A stretch of DNA of 64,000 nucleotides from Sarocladium kiliense (GCA_030734395.1 JAUZTG010000029.1:124001-188000), one strand, 5' to 3'. Positions 1 to 11,135 are shown, counted from the first letter of the stretch. Numbers and translations are program-made. The notes: generated from the letters alone by a model not told the origin.

Positions 1-388
1 AAGCAGAGACGGTCTTAGCGATCTCGCCGACTGCATCCGTCCATTTGCTTGAGCTGCTTGACGCCATCTGTTGCATGTTATTGACGCCGGCGTTCATGAG
101 CATGGCGGGGGGTGCTGTCCAGTCAAGAGACGGAGGTGCTGCAAGATATCCTGCTGGCTGGAAGACGGGTTGGGAATGGTTGTGGTGTTTATAGAGTTGA
201 TGGCGCGGAGGGAGAGGGGCAGCCGGTGGGAGGTAGACATTTGGAGGATCGGTGAAGGAGAATTTGCGACGTGCTTGTTGTTGGTATCGGTGTTGTTGGT
301 GATACGAGTACTGAGACTGCTGGTAATGAGGCTGGTGGCGGTGGTCAGAGGTGGTCGAGGTTATCTTGGAGCGGGTGAAGAGGCCCAT
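1..388 (-). CDS. N-terminal part of an unrecognised Gln/His/Pro-rich protein (cut by left edge)
   Basis: Reading the minus strand from an ATG at 386-388, the frame stays open for 129 codons to the window edge, so this is the 5' end of a gene that continues to the left. The protein starts MGLFTRSK and then becomes low-complexity: Gln, His, Tyr and Ser-rich (several QQ and HQQ runs), then Pro-rich with a short aromatic segment around SFTDPPNVYLPP. No domain or signal peptide is recognised. Upstream on the coding strand (about 490-550) is a strongly pyrimidine-rich stretch, common in fungal 5' leaders, which supports the start. No intron is evident. Function unknown; the open frame, codon use and leader suggest a real gene, but an intron just beyond the edge cannot be excluded. 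Confidence 0.6.
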   Translation of the reverse strand, partial: MGLFTRSKITSTTSDHRHQPHYQQSQYSYHQQHRYQQQARRKFSFTDPPNVYLPPAAPLPPRHQLYKHHNHSQPVFQPAGYLAAPPSLDWTAPPAMLMNAGVNNMQQMASSSSSKWTDAVGEIAKTVSA

Positions 389-1432
389 GGTGATGGTGTG
401 GTGGGCATGTCGTTGCGGGAGGAGGATGTCGGGCCTAGGAGAAGAGACGGATGACGTAGGCGAAGGTAGAAATGGAGACGAGATTTCGAGTTGAGGCAGG
501 ATGGAAAGGATGAAGAGAAGAGAAAAGAAAAGGGGAAAGAAAGCAAAGCTATCGTAAATGGAAGAACGCGAACAGAATCATGCTTGTCCCAGCGGTCGTC
601 CGTCAGCCTCGGGTCACGAAGTGAAGCAGCTGAGGTAGTGGTGCCCTCAGGGAGGGAGGGGCGCTAACAGCCGGGGGGCCTGCAGCAGTGTAGGGTGCCA
701 CCTTTGACCATTCGGCGTCTACGCACTGCGATTCGCCAGCTGCTTCGATGCTCAGCCCCAATGATGTTCCAACCATCCAACGCCAATGTGCGCCATGTTC
801 GGCCGAGAGCTGCATGCTTGACAAAGCTGGGCGTCTAGCAAAGCAGGAAGTGGGTTAAACATGGCCAGGGGCGACTTGTGAGGAGGGCAGTGGTGGTGGC
901 ATGTGACCGTGTTGTCCAAACATCTCTCAGCTGTGGCGCGATGCGATCGTCATGACAGCATAGGTATATTTCTGGGTTGACAGAATAGAATCACGAATAG
1001 GCCCCAAACTCCGTGTTTCGGAAAGTTTGGGTCTGTGTTGCACAACATTCAACATCCCATACCCCTGGCTGCGGGAAGCACAAGTGGAAGTCGCCCGGCT
1101 AAGGTTAGAGGTACGGTTATACAACATTGCTGGTTCTACTTCGTACCTCAAGGCGCATTGCAATGATGCTTCCGTAACGCAGGCTGGTGGGCGCAAGTGC
1201 GGCTTCATGTCAACGGGTGAATAACTTCGAATGTATTCGCCCGGGATTGTACAAGCTGTTCTGGTTGTGATCCTACGGTCTGCGCGGGTTAGGCAGCTTG
1301 CGCCCTCCTTGATCCGATCTCACCATCGGTTTAAGGCTATACATGTCCCGCAGTCCAAGCCAGTGCATAGTAAAATGTCGCTTCTCATCGAAGATCATTC
1401 TATTCAGGTCTTTGGGGTCGCATACCTCAACC
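389..1432. other. Intergenic region without a supported gene
   Basis: It holds the presumed promoter and pyrimidine-rich leader (seen on the minus strand, about 490-550) of the gene at the left edge. I see no recognisable protein or RNA gene in the remainder. Confidence 0.5.
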
Positions 1433-1870
1433 ATGACGGGCAAACCAGTCTTCCTCTTTGTCCCAGGAGCATCCCATGCTCCAACCTACTACGACAACGT
1501 AGCAGAACGCATACGCACCCGCGGCTAACTCTGTCCTCACTCCAAGCTCTCAGAGTTGTCTCAAAGGATCCTGACATCCTTGACATTGATGATGATTACT
1601 TTGCGGACGTTGAAGCTATTCATTAAGCTGCAGTACCGCTGATGGACCAGGGAAGCAGGATCATCTTATGCGATCACAGCTACGGCTCAATTCCGGAAAC
1701 AGCACCGATCAAGGACCAAACTATAGAGAAGCGAGAAGGAAGGGGACTGGAGGGCGCCTTTTGTGCCCTTGTCCGTGTTGCCAGTGGTCCTGTTCAGGAG
1801 ATGGGGCTACATATGCATGCGAAGGATGAGCTGCTGCCACTTGGGACTCACACGGTAATCCACGAAGAAC
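1433..1870 (+). pseudogene. Decayed alpha/beta-hydrolase gene (remnant)
   Basis: A start at 1433-1435 opens MTGKPVFLFVPGASHAPTYY, a typical first beta-strand and oxyanion-loop region of a small fungal alpha/beta hydrolase, but the frame stops at 1527-1529. Matching pieces continue in other frames: DDDYFADVEAIH (ending in a stop at 1624-1626), then a segment with IILCDHSYGSIP, corresponding to the nucleophile elbow (usually GHSYGG), and GRGLEGAFCALV further on. Stops, frame changes and a damaged elbow (C-D-H-S-Y-G-S) show that the gene no longer encodes a full enzyme. The 3' limit is uncertain because similarity fades after about 1870. Family assignment is by motif order only; the original substrate is not known. 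Confidence 0.55.
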
Positions 1871-3092
1871 TCAGTCTGTCTTCGACTGTGATAGCATCTA
1901 CCCATGCCTCACATCCAAACTTCCGCCATTGACAATGTACAGCGCCGTCTCGTCGAGATCAAAGCGGAGGTCGGCTTGGAGTTAGCATGGACAACTCTTA
2001 CGCCCCAAGAACGAGTAGCGAAAAGCCACCACCTACGACAATCGCAAAGCCTCAAGTCTTTGGAAACACGTCCAGAGTGTATCGAGAAGGAGATCACGGG
2101 GATTTAGGAATTGTGGGTGATGCCTAAGGAAGATAGGGCCAGGCCGCGGACAATGCAGGAGGAGTATGTCAAGATAGGAGGATTGCAGAATGTTGCAAGG
2201 CTGCCGTCGGATCATTCGCCGCAGCTCAGTGCGCCTGATGAGTCTGTTTAGGTCTTGGTTGGGGTCGCGGAGAGTCTTCAGTGACAGCCGGTGACCCGAA
2301 GGTAGTCTTAACAGCTGCTGGAGATCTCTTAGCTCAAGGAGGTGTCTTGTGTCGTGATCGTTGGTCTGGCAAAAGGCAGGCCGCTGCGTGGTTGCTCTCA
2401 AGGACGGTCATACAGTGATCAGCGTAGCATGTACGTCACATCATTCGATCCGCCTCACTGATTAGCCTCCTAGACGAAAGAAGTGGCTTGTAGAACACAT
2501 GGCAAGCATGCTGGATTTCAAGCGTAGCCAGCCCAAGGATCTGGCGTTCTGGAGACATGGAAGTGGCATTGCAAGGCTAAGACGGCGCTGTGCAAAACCA
2601 GAGTCGGCGGAAACTTTGGTCGCAAATATTGCTGCGGAAGTCTCTGACTAACGCGACGATGCAAGCGGTCTTGAAGGTGTCGCAACGTGACTGATCTCGA
2701 CGGGACGTGTAAGGTGATGTGGTGGTGTTGTAAAGTCTAAGTGGGCGATGGGTTTTGGGACGACTGAAGTGGGCGATGGCCTGGCCTTGATTAGGACGAC
2801 AGTGCCAAGCCAGTGCACGTCCCCTGCAGTAGGCCCCTGTCAGCCATTGGCGGAGGATGCGGGACCCTGTTTTAAGGCTTGATACTCATTGCGAAAACTC
2901 CGCTGCTCCCTCTTGACGCAGCCTGTGATTGGTGAATCGTCTCGCTACGGCTGCTTCGGGGAGTTTCCCAGCAGGCACTTGCACGGCGGTGGGGCTGGCA
3001 CGACTTGGCTGCTCGGCTTCATCGCGAAAGTGTGAGAGTCTGATCTCATCTGATGCTCTGACAGTTGTTGCGCACACGTATGGTGCTGTATG
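1871..3092. other. Intergenic region; nothing recognised
   Basis: No coding region is supported here. It may include unrecognisable remains of the hydrolase relic at its left end. A short direct repeat (agtgggcgatgg) occurs twice near 2740-2780. The right part is the upstream region of the MFS transporter gene. Confidence 0.45.
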
Positions 3093-3103
3093 TATATATA
3101 AAG
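3093..3103 (+). promoter_or_regulatory. TATA-like box of the DHA2 transporter gene
   Basis: A TATATATAAA run lies about 235 bp upstream of the ATG at 3337. It is the only strong TATA-like element I noticed in front of this gene and would imply a 5' leader of roughly 200 bases. The distance is plausible for a fungal gene, but the transcription start is inferred. Confidence 0.4.
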
Positions 3104-3336
3104 CCAGCAGTTCCTCACCACTTCTTCGTCTCAGTCATGCTCTTCAAGTGTGCAATTCTCCCTCGAACCCCAAGGTTACCTCTTATACTGAAGGTGTACA
3201 CGCCAACTTTGTTCTTCTGAGAAGGAGCGAATCCTAGGAATCGATCATCACCTCCTCCCGTCACAAGTCGTTTCCACGTGACCTTTTACATTTTAATATC
3301 CCTTGTACACGACGAAGTGCTCCCAATTTGTACATC

Positions 3337-5544
3337 ATGTCACAAGCTATCGGGGAATATGGACCGAGTACGGCCTTCGAACCAGTGAGAGAGAACCCAT
3401 CTATATCAGATGAGCCCGGCCTCACATTTGCCTCAACCGAAGCGAAGATCATGCAGGATCTATCGTCTGAGATACGGGATGATGCGCTAACCGCAGGCGG
3501 GCCTGGTCAACCTGGCCAGCTTGATCGCTCTGGATCTCATCCAACCCTTCGCTCAACAAGCTCGCCGGATACAACTCTGCCACCGCAAGCTGCTCGTTCC
3601 CTCGTACAGACCGCCACGATCATGACGTCTCTCTGTGCCTGTGTCTTCGTCGCGGCACTCGAGGTGACGATCATCTCGACAGCTCTTCCTACCATAGCTG
3701 CACATTTTGCTTCCCCCTCTGGATACACCTGGATAGGTACTGCTGTACGTGCTTTGGCAGGACGATCATGTGGTACGAGCTCACGCTGACTGTCTTATAC
3801 GTAGTATATCCTCGCAAACACAGCCAGTGTCCCTTCGTGGGGCAAGATTTCGGACATTTTTGGTCGCAAAGCCCTACTTCTTTGCTCCTGCATCATCTTC
3901 TTCGTTGGCAGCCTGTTGTGCGCTATTGTCGATGACCTCCAGGGCTTCATCTTCGCTCGAGCTGTGCAAGGTTTAGGCAGTGGTGGAATGCAAACCATTG
4001 TGAATATCTGCATCAGCGACCTTTTCTCGCAACGGGACCGAGGCATGTGGTACGGTCTGCTTTCTGTGGTTTGGGCCTTGGCCAGCGCCGTGGGGCCTGT
4101 CATCGGTGGCGTCTTTACTTCAAAAGCCAAGTACGTACTAAAACTGCCGGAAGAGACTGTTTCGCCCAAGTTCGCAGCTGACCAAGTCCTTCTTTACAGC
4201 TGGAGATGGTGCTTTTGGATCAATCGTCAGTGTGACCTTTCATCGAACTGAACCACTTGCATACTAACCGTTGACAGTCCCAATTACCGGCCTTTCGTTC
4301 TTTCTCCTGCTGTTCACGCTCAAGTTGCCCTCGCCCAGGACCCCTATTTGTGCCGGACTGGCGGCGATTGATTGGGCTGGGTCTTTGCTCGTTGTGGGAG
4401 GCTCGCTCATGCTTCTTATCGGTCTCTATCTTGGTGGTGTTTACGAGCCCTGGCACTCCGCAACAGTGATCTGTCTCCTCATCTTTGGCGGGGTTGCTGC
4501 GGCGCTCTTTGTTGCCAACGAGTGGAAAGTAGCTGCCTACCCCGTGATACCCCCTCGTCTTTTCAAGTCGTGGTCTTCATCGGCAGCATATTTGGTATGC
4601 TTCTGCCATGCCTACGCGTTCATGGGGGTCGCATATTACCTTCCTCTTTACTGTCAAGCCGTTCTTCTGGCCAGCCCTCTGGATGCTGGCATCTACATGC
4701 TACCTTTCATCTTGTCCATATCAGTCACCGCTGCCTTGACAGGGCTGTACATCCAGCTCACCGGAAAATACCTTCCAGCTGTCTACACCGGATTGATACT
4801 GATGACATTGGGAATAGGTCTTCTGATTGATGTTGGGCTTTCCCGCTCATGGGCGAAACTGATCTCTTTCCAGCTTATTGGCGGCATTGGTGTCGGAATG
4901 AATTTTGAAGGTCCATTACTCGCAGTGCAGGCTGTGGTTGCAAGTCGCGATGTTGCGGCTGCAACCGCGGCTATGGGCTTCGTCCGGGCCATGGCCACTG
5001 CAGTCTCCGTTGTCATCGGAGGGGTTGTCTTTCAGAACGTAATGAAGGCACATGGTAGCATGTTGCAGGCAGAATTGGGCTCTGAAATCGCAGGCCGTCT
5101 GTCAGGTGCAAGTGCAACCGCAAGTGTTGAGTTTCTTCGCACTCTAGCACCTGAGCAACAGCTCGTGGCCAGAGCCGCGTACTACAACTCACTGCAGAGG
5201 ATGTGGATCATGGTAAGCAGATCTTGGTAATCTATCTCGTTCACCTATTTTGTCCACCTGGTTTAGTCACCTATCTTGGTCACCTATCTTGGTTACCTAT
5301 CTTAATGATCACAAATGTTAGGAGCCTTGCTAACAAAACATGCCCGATCTAGTACACGACTTTTGCTGCCCTCGGACTGGTTCTCGGACCCCTCATCAAA
5401 GCCCATCACCTCAGCAAGGATCACCAAATTATCGCGTTAGGCCTAGATTCCGATGCAGCACCGACAGGTCGAGAGACCGCAACAGCTGGCAATTCGGATG
5501 CAATTCGCATGAGGCGAGTGACCTCCTCTGTCACTCAGGCCTAA
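3337..5544 (+). CDS. MFS transporter, DHA2 drug:H+ antiporter-like family (14 TM)
   Basis: Predicted plasma-membrane exporter of small molecules driven by proton exchange. Exons: 3337-3744, 3805-4130, 4200-4225, 4278-5212 and 5353-5544, giving 628 aa. Intron 1 has a GCTGAC branch site and intron 3 an ACTAAC. A hydrophilic N-terminus of about 90 residues precedes TM1 (LCACVFVAALEVTIISTALP, the DHA2 motif D1 region). GYTWIG, then GKISDIFGRK (MFS motif A), QGLGSGG, and WALASAVGPVIGGVF (motif C, typical of antiporters) follow; WRWCFWINLPI is the standard junction before TM7. The third exon is only 26 bp. Intron 4 (140 bp) is enlarged by a 13-bp tandem repeat. The first ATG is used; earlier in-frame codons are not ATG. 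It is convergent with the deaminase gene, their stop codons 54 bp apart. Substrate unknown; close in type to the transporter at 42.6 kb. Confidence 0.9.
5240..5305 (+). repeat. 13-bp tandem repeat inside intron 4 of the MFS transporter gene
   Basis: Units of TCACCTATCTTGG occur at 5267-5279 and 5280-5292, with a variant (TTACCTATCTTA) at 5293-5304 and more degenerate copies at about 5240-5266. The array lies wholly between the donor at 5213 and the acceptor at 5352, and accounts for this intron being about twice the length of the other three. Confidence 0.75.
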
Positions 5545-5598
5545 GCGCAACTTATTTCGTGCGAGGATGGGCATCTTCGAGGCTCAACAAGACGAGGA

Positions 5599-6693
5599 TC
5601 AGTATATTGCCACATCGATACTGTCTAGCTCGGCGTGTATGAACTTCTTTACCCTGTCGTCTGCCCAGCTCATATCTATGGAGTTCCTCACCAGTCCAAC
5701 CATCTCTTCCCTCGTCAATTTGCTGTGGTGCATGGCTTTCTCCATGTTGCCATCGATCCACACGTTGTGCATATACACGGGATCATCGCTGTTGATGCAA
5801 AATTTGACGCCTTCATCCAGTAACTCCCTCAGCTTGGGAAACAACACCTCCGTGGCTGTTCGCCGGTGGTAAGCGTGAGGACATAATGTCAGTCCGATAT
5901 CCTTCTCGAGAAGCCCCTCAATAAGCTCATCCCGATCGAGCACGTCCAAGCCGTGGTCGATGCGTTCCACTCCGACATCGAAGATGGCCTGATGGATGTG
6001 CTCAAGAGTGTCCTTTTGGCCGAAGTCGCAGTGGGTGGTTATATGCAGCCCATCTTTTCGTGCTCGCTCGAAAGCACGTTTGAATAGTGATGGAGGCCGT
6101 TCATAAGCATTGCTGGCTAGGCCCACGGCGTGGAACAGGCCCTTTCCGCCCTTAATCCTAGCCCAGGGTCTGGCGGTCTCATACGCCTTCTCGCCATCCT
6201 CCACTGGTTCGTCGCGCAAGAAACAGAAAATCCAGTTAGAGTGAACACCAAATTTTCTGAGACCATCCTTCTGTGCGCGGGCATACCCGTTGAGTACATC
6301 TTCAGCCTTGACGCCGCGTCTGGTATGTGCTTGGATGTCGAAAAAGGGCTCGACATAACGCACGTTCATATCTTGGCACCGCTCCAAATACTCCATGGCG
6401 AGCTCGTAGAAGTCATCTTCCTCCAACAAGACCTCGCAGCCGGCGAAGTAGGCTTCAAGAAAGGTAGGAACATCTTTGGGGCCGCCTTGCTCTGGGCGGT
6501 GGTTGTAAGTGACGTGGTACGACTCGAGAAGCTCCTCAAATGTGTGATACTCTTGGTCACGCCAGCGCAGGGGTACATGATTGCGCTGTGCGAGTTTCCA
6601 GCGTAGCGCAGGTTGCAGGGTGCCCTCGATATGGATGTGCAGCTCAACCTTGGGCAGGTCGGCAATGAATGGGGAGATGGTCAGGCCGTCCAT
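5599..6693 (-). CDS. Adenosine/adenine deaminase family protein with atypical HAGE motif
   Basis: A single uninterrupted frame of 364 aa, the usual length for fungal adenine deaminase (Aah1) and bacterial-type adenosine deaminases, which hydrolyse the 6-amino group of adenine or adenosine in purine salvage. Visible family motifs: LPKVELHIHIEGTLQP at residues 13-28 (HxH metal ligands H19 and H21), ERIDHGLDVL (243-252) and FCINSDDPVYM (298-308; the Asp pair at 303-304). The motif that normally reads HAGE, with a metal-binding His and the catalytic Glu, reads HCDF at 221-224 (context ITTHCDFGQKD). The His is kept but the Glu position is not acidic, so either D223 or another residue substitutes, or the substrate differs. 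No signal peptide; cytosolic. It is convergent with the upstream MFS gene and divergent from the next MFS gene across 2.8 kb. Family certain, exact substrate not. Confidence 0.88.
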   Translation of the reverse strand: MDGLTISPFIADLPKVELHIHIEGTLQPALRWKLAQRNHVPLRWRDQEYHTFEELLESYHVTYNHRPEQGGPKDVPTFLEAYFAGCEVLLEEDDFYELAMEYLERCQDMNVRYVEPFFDIQAHTRRGVKAEDVLNGYARAQKDGLRKFGVHSNWIFCFLRDEPVEDGEKAYETARPWARIKGGKGLFHAVGLASNAYERPPSLFKRAFERARKDGLHITTHCDFGQKDTLEHIHQAIFDVGVERIDHGLDVLDRDELIEGLLEKDIGLTLCPHAYHRRTATEVLFPKLRELLDEGVKFCINSDDPVYMHNVWIDGNMEKAMHHSKLTREEMVGLVRNSIDMSWADDRVKKFIHAELDSIDVAIY

Positions 6694-9517
6694 GGCGACA
6701 AATGCAATGAACCCACGGAAGCCGGCCGATCAGTTCAGATCACGCTTTCGAACAAGCGACACGAGAAAAAAAGGAACAAGGTCGATGTGCCTCTAAAATG
6801 ACCAGCATCAACAACAGTGGCATGCACAAAGTCTCGATGGAAGAAAAGGGGAGGATTGGCTGTCGTTGTTGTTGCCCCTGCCGAGCACCAAAAAGCCAGA
6901 ATGTCTCAGACGGGCAGCCAAACGCAGGAAGACGCCGTGGATTTCAACCCCATTTCGACCCAAATAAAGGAAAAGAACGAGCCTCCTCCCTCTTATTAGG
7001 TATTTGATGGTCCGTCCGCCGCAATCCGCAGCGGCGCCGTCTCAGTCGCTGGGCCTATTGCTCGAAGCGGTAATCCAGCTCCACGGGGTGAAACGCAGCG
7101 GACATGTTGCTCGATTCTATCATTCTCTTTGTGTCAGGCTGATTTTGCCAGGTCCTTGAATTCTCGAGTAGAGTTTTCTCTCTCTCGAGATTCTTGCTGG
7201 AGGACCCCCTTCTTGACGTTGGCAAGGAGCAATTGCCAAAAGTGAGTCTGATGCCCGATGTCTGGTGTCCGGTCCGCCCCCCTACTCCGACCGATGCTGC
7301 CCCTGGCCGTGACGAGTCGATGCCACACACCCTCTGTCCTGTGTGCTTTTCGGTCTATCCCACCTTGGTACCGGTCACTAGTGGCGCTCAAGTGGCTGAC
7401 GGGAAGCAGTTCGACCACAGACATGGCTCGCTGCTCGATCAGTCCGCGTGTAAGTGGAGGACACCCGCTGTGATGCCCCTCTCCGACCGTTCAGCTACGC
7501 TTCCATTGGCACATGGAAGCACTGTACGATACGCCCTGTTCCCAACTCGGTCACAGCGCCGCAAGGAGGGGTGCGAGGCAACCGGCTCATGCAAGTCCTG
7601 AGCGACATAAATACATAATCGAAGCCCTGCGAACCGCGTTCGATTGCAGGAGATGGAAGCAAAGCAAGGCATGGGCGTCACTTAGAGGGGCTGAACCTGT
7701 GGCAGAGGGACCTGGTTACTCTTTCCAGACCTGGTGCCCGGGCCTCTTGCGTCGTGCCCAGCCACAAAAGCCAGGGGTGTTGAGTCGGGAGGGTGGCCTC
7801 ATGGCCATTACGGAACCGCCGTCGGGAGAGGGATGGCATCACAGCGCATGGCATGGCATTGTGTGCCGGACGGCGTTCCAACGTCAGGTCGGGGGGACGG
7901 GGATCGCTCGGCTGGCGTGTCCGAAGTAGCGACGACCGACGGCCGAATAACAGCAACATGAAATTCCGATCGGCCAGACTGGCTTGATTTGAGATGACTT
8001 GACATGTCTTGTCTTATCCCAGATGATTCACTAACCGACAGCCAGATTTCATTCTTTCAGACCCGCCCAACAGCCTGTCTCGCATTCGCGTCGAATGGTG
8101 TTTGCTGCAGAAACATGCAGAAACTGGGCCATCCTTGCACTGGATCAAGCTATTGGAACAGCCGCTCCTTTCCGGCTTCTTTTGTGTACGCGGCGCGTGC
8201 TTGTCGGGCTCGCTTGCCCGCGGCTATTCTTTCTTTAGCAATCCTCCTCCGCGATCTCTCCACCAAGGCGTGTCTGGGTGTGGCTTGTTGGGGGTCCAAA
8301 GCTTTGCATTTACACTCTGGAATGGGTCCCTGAGTTTTTAGTACGCCACACGGGGCCTGCCGCCGCGGATGGATTCCGTGAGCGCGCGTCTTGGTATTCT
8401 GCTGGTGACTCTTCATGCAATACGGCCAAGGATGTTGGTTGACAACTGCATGAAAGACGGACGGCGTCTTCGCCCAAAAGTGCAGCATGCTTCAGAGAAG
8501 GACCATCACGGAGCATCCGAGTCAAATTCTATCGAGATCATCCGGGCAGCATCCCAGATGTGAACAACTGCCCCGAGCCTGCATCTATAACGCATAACAC
8601 ACGTTGCAGCGCTAGGCCCATCGGCCGGACCGCCAGGCTGGGAGCTGCTTGTTCAAGGATGATCCCTTTTAGTGATGCATTGATTGTGGGATTGCCTGTC
8701 AACGCAGGGCAACATTTCGGTCCCGTCTAGCCCATCTTCGACTTTTGCCTGATTATTGCCGGACGGGCCCTTCGACTGCCGATCTCGGGACCTCCCCTGG
8801 CAGGCAACCGGGGCGGCTATCGCCTCTCCACTTCAGTTGACGGACGGGCTTGTCCAAAATACGACCTTATGGTGAGGGGCAGATTTCGAGGTAGATGGAA
8901 CTCGACGAGTTTGAGATCAGCTGCGGTTGATCGTTGGAACCAACTTTCTTGTTTCAGCGCTTGTGCAGGTCTTGCTATGACCCAAACTCTAATTGGAATG
9001 ACTTCCATCACAGGCAACTCGAAGCAGCATCTCGGTGAAAGTCCTTGCCACCAGACACACGCGAGGGACTAACCACAAGGCTAGGCCGCAGTACATGCTT
9101 AGTAGCATGTACCCTTCTCCAGTGGAGTGGCGACTTTCACCTTTCGAGCAATCCGAGACTCCCCATCGCCCACCAAAGAGACCAATAGAGATAATCATTT
9201 ATCTTGAGGGCCCGCGTCAAGTCTAGTGCCATGCGACTTGGGGTGAGGGGAAAGGGCATTTATGGAGAACAAGAGATTGGGAGGACGATAAGAAGGGCAT
9301 CAGCGAATTGCCGTGTAGGGTTCCTGGGTAGGCAAGGTTGGTGATTGATAGGACTGTTGTCCGATCGTGGGCCGACGGACAAAGACCGAAGGCAAGATAC
9401 GGTGAAGGACAAGTACTAATGGCCGGTGACTTGCTGTTTGTCGTGACATGTCGTAGAGACGATCTGGAGTGATCCTCGCTCGATTTGACCTATAGTGCTT
9501 ACGATTCTGTGTTCACA
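6694..9517. other. 2.8-kb divergent intergenic region without a supported gene
   Basis: The region lies between the starts of the deaminase (minus) and the allantoate-permease-like transporter (plus). It contains many short open frames on both strands, but none shows a recognisable domain, a run of conserved-looking sequence or a plausible intron-linked continuation. The composition resembles the surrounding DNA. I see no tRNA and no transposon motif. It probably contains both promoters. Confidence 0.5.
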
Positions 9518-11135
9518 ATGCCAGGCGACAATGCAGCTGGGCCGGCACCGACCGAGGAGAGCCATGAGGTTGTCATGGCTCGCCGGGTGCTCAAGAAGAT
9601 TGACAGAGTCATCATTCCGCTCCTCTTCTGCACTTATATATTCAATTTTGCGGATAAAGTCATTCTATCGAGTGCGGCGGTTTTCGGACTGCGAGAGGAC
9701 AACGTAAGTGCTTCTGATAAGTTTGACGGGAGGCATCTACAGAGCCCATTCGTCAGAGCTGAAACCAGCGACTGTACGGGGACTAACGCCCGAAACCTTA
9801 TAGAATCTTGAAGGTCAGCAGTATTCTTGGGTCAGCAGTGTCTTCTACTTCGGTTACTTGGTCTGGGAATACCCTACTACAATCCTGATCGCCAAGTTGC
9901 CGACGGCCAAGTATCTTGCAGCCAACACTTTCTTCTGGGGCATCGTCGTTGCTATGACTGCTGCGTGCACGAATTTTGGCGGTCTTGTCACCGTAAGAGT
10001 GCTTCTTGGTGTTGCTGAAGCTACAATTACACCGGCTTTCATGTACCTCACTTCCACATGGTACACCCGTGATGAGATGCCAACCCGAGTGGGTATCTGG
10101 TTCGCGGGCAACTCTGTCGGTGGTTTGCTTTCCAGCCTGATGGCTTTTGGCGTGGGACACATTGATGATCATGTTCGACCTTGGAGATGGATGTACATCA
10201 TCCTCGGTGTCGGGACTTTCCTTTGGTCTATCCCGATGCTGCTCTGGCTGCCTGACAGTATCTCAAAAGCTAAATTTCTGAACGAGGAGGAGCGTCGTAT
10301 CGCGGCTGAGCGAACCGTCGTTGCTGGAACAGGAAGTACTGAGAACTCCCACTGGCGCTTGGACCAGTTTAAGGAATGTCTGATTGATCCGAAAACTTGG
10401 CTCATCGTTGCTGTCGAACTCCTGACACAGATACCCAACGGGGCCACTCAAAACTTCTCGAATATCGTTGTCAAGTCCTTCGGCTTCACGAGTTTGCAAT
10501 CCACGCTGATCAACATCCCTTACTCAATCCTCACTGCTGGAATCATTGCCGGCACTGGATGGTTAGCAGGCCGCTACCGCAAGCTCAACTGCCTCCTCAT
10601 CGTTGCTGTCATCGTCCCTCCTGTTACTGGATCCTCGATCATGTATCAGCGGGACAATGTACCTCACGCCGTGCAACTCTTCGCATACTTCCTCATGGCA
10701 CCAGGTCCGGCCGCCATGCCCCTCAACATGGCCCTCGTCCAAAGCAACTACCGTGGCGTCACCAAGAAAATGACTATCACCGCGATGCTCTTCCTAGCCT
10801 ACTGCGCTGGCAACCTCGCGGGCCCTCACTTCTTCCGCGATAGCGAAGCACCGAAGTATCCCTCCGCGTTCCAAACCATCATGATCTGCTACGCTCTGGC
10901 GATCTGTTTGGCGATTGCGCATAGGGTTTACTTGCAGTGGATGAATGCGAAGAGGATTCGGGTGGAAGGGTTTGAGGGAAGTATGGGCGCTGCTGGGGCG
11001 GTTGCGGGTGGGAAGGTGCCAGACGGGGTGGATGGAAGAGATGTAGCGGAGAGAGTTGGAGAGGTGAACCTGAGGCCAGAGGATTATGAGGATGTAACGG
11101 ATTGGAATACGGTTGGGTTTCGATACCGGCTGTAA
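9518..11135 (+). CDS. MFS transporter, anion:cation symporter (Dal5/allantoate permease-like) family
   Basis: Predicted plasma-membrane importer of an organic anion such as allantoate, a vitamin or a related acid. Exons 9518-9703 and 9804-11135 give 505 aa. The single 100-bp intron has a GACTAAC branch site at 9781-9787. The first ATG is at 9518; the in-frame codon at 9485 is TTG. Family marks: a short cytoplasmic N-terminus ending LKKIDRVIIPLL, then TM1 with FNFADKV, GLREDN joined across the intron to NLEGQQYSWVSS, FYFGYLVWEYP, and the loop VRVLLGVAEATITPAFMYL. Twelve membrane spans are expected; the central loop contains EEERRIAAERT, common in this family. The C-terminal tail (about 45 residues) is hydrophilic and ends near TDWNTVGFRYRL, also typical of these carriers. 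Substrate not determined. Confidence 0.9.
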
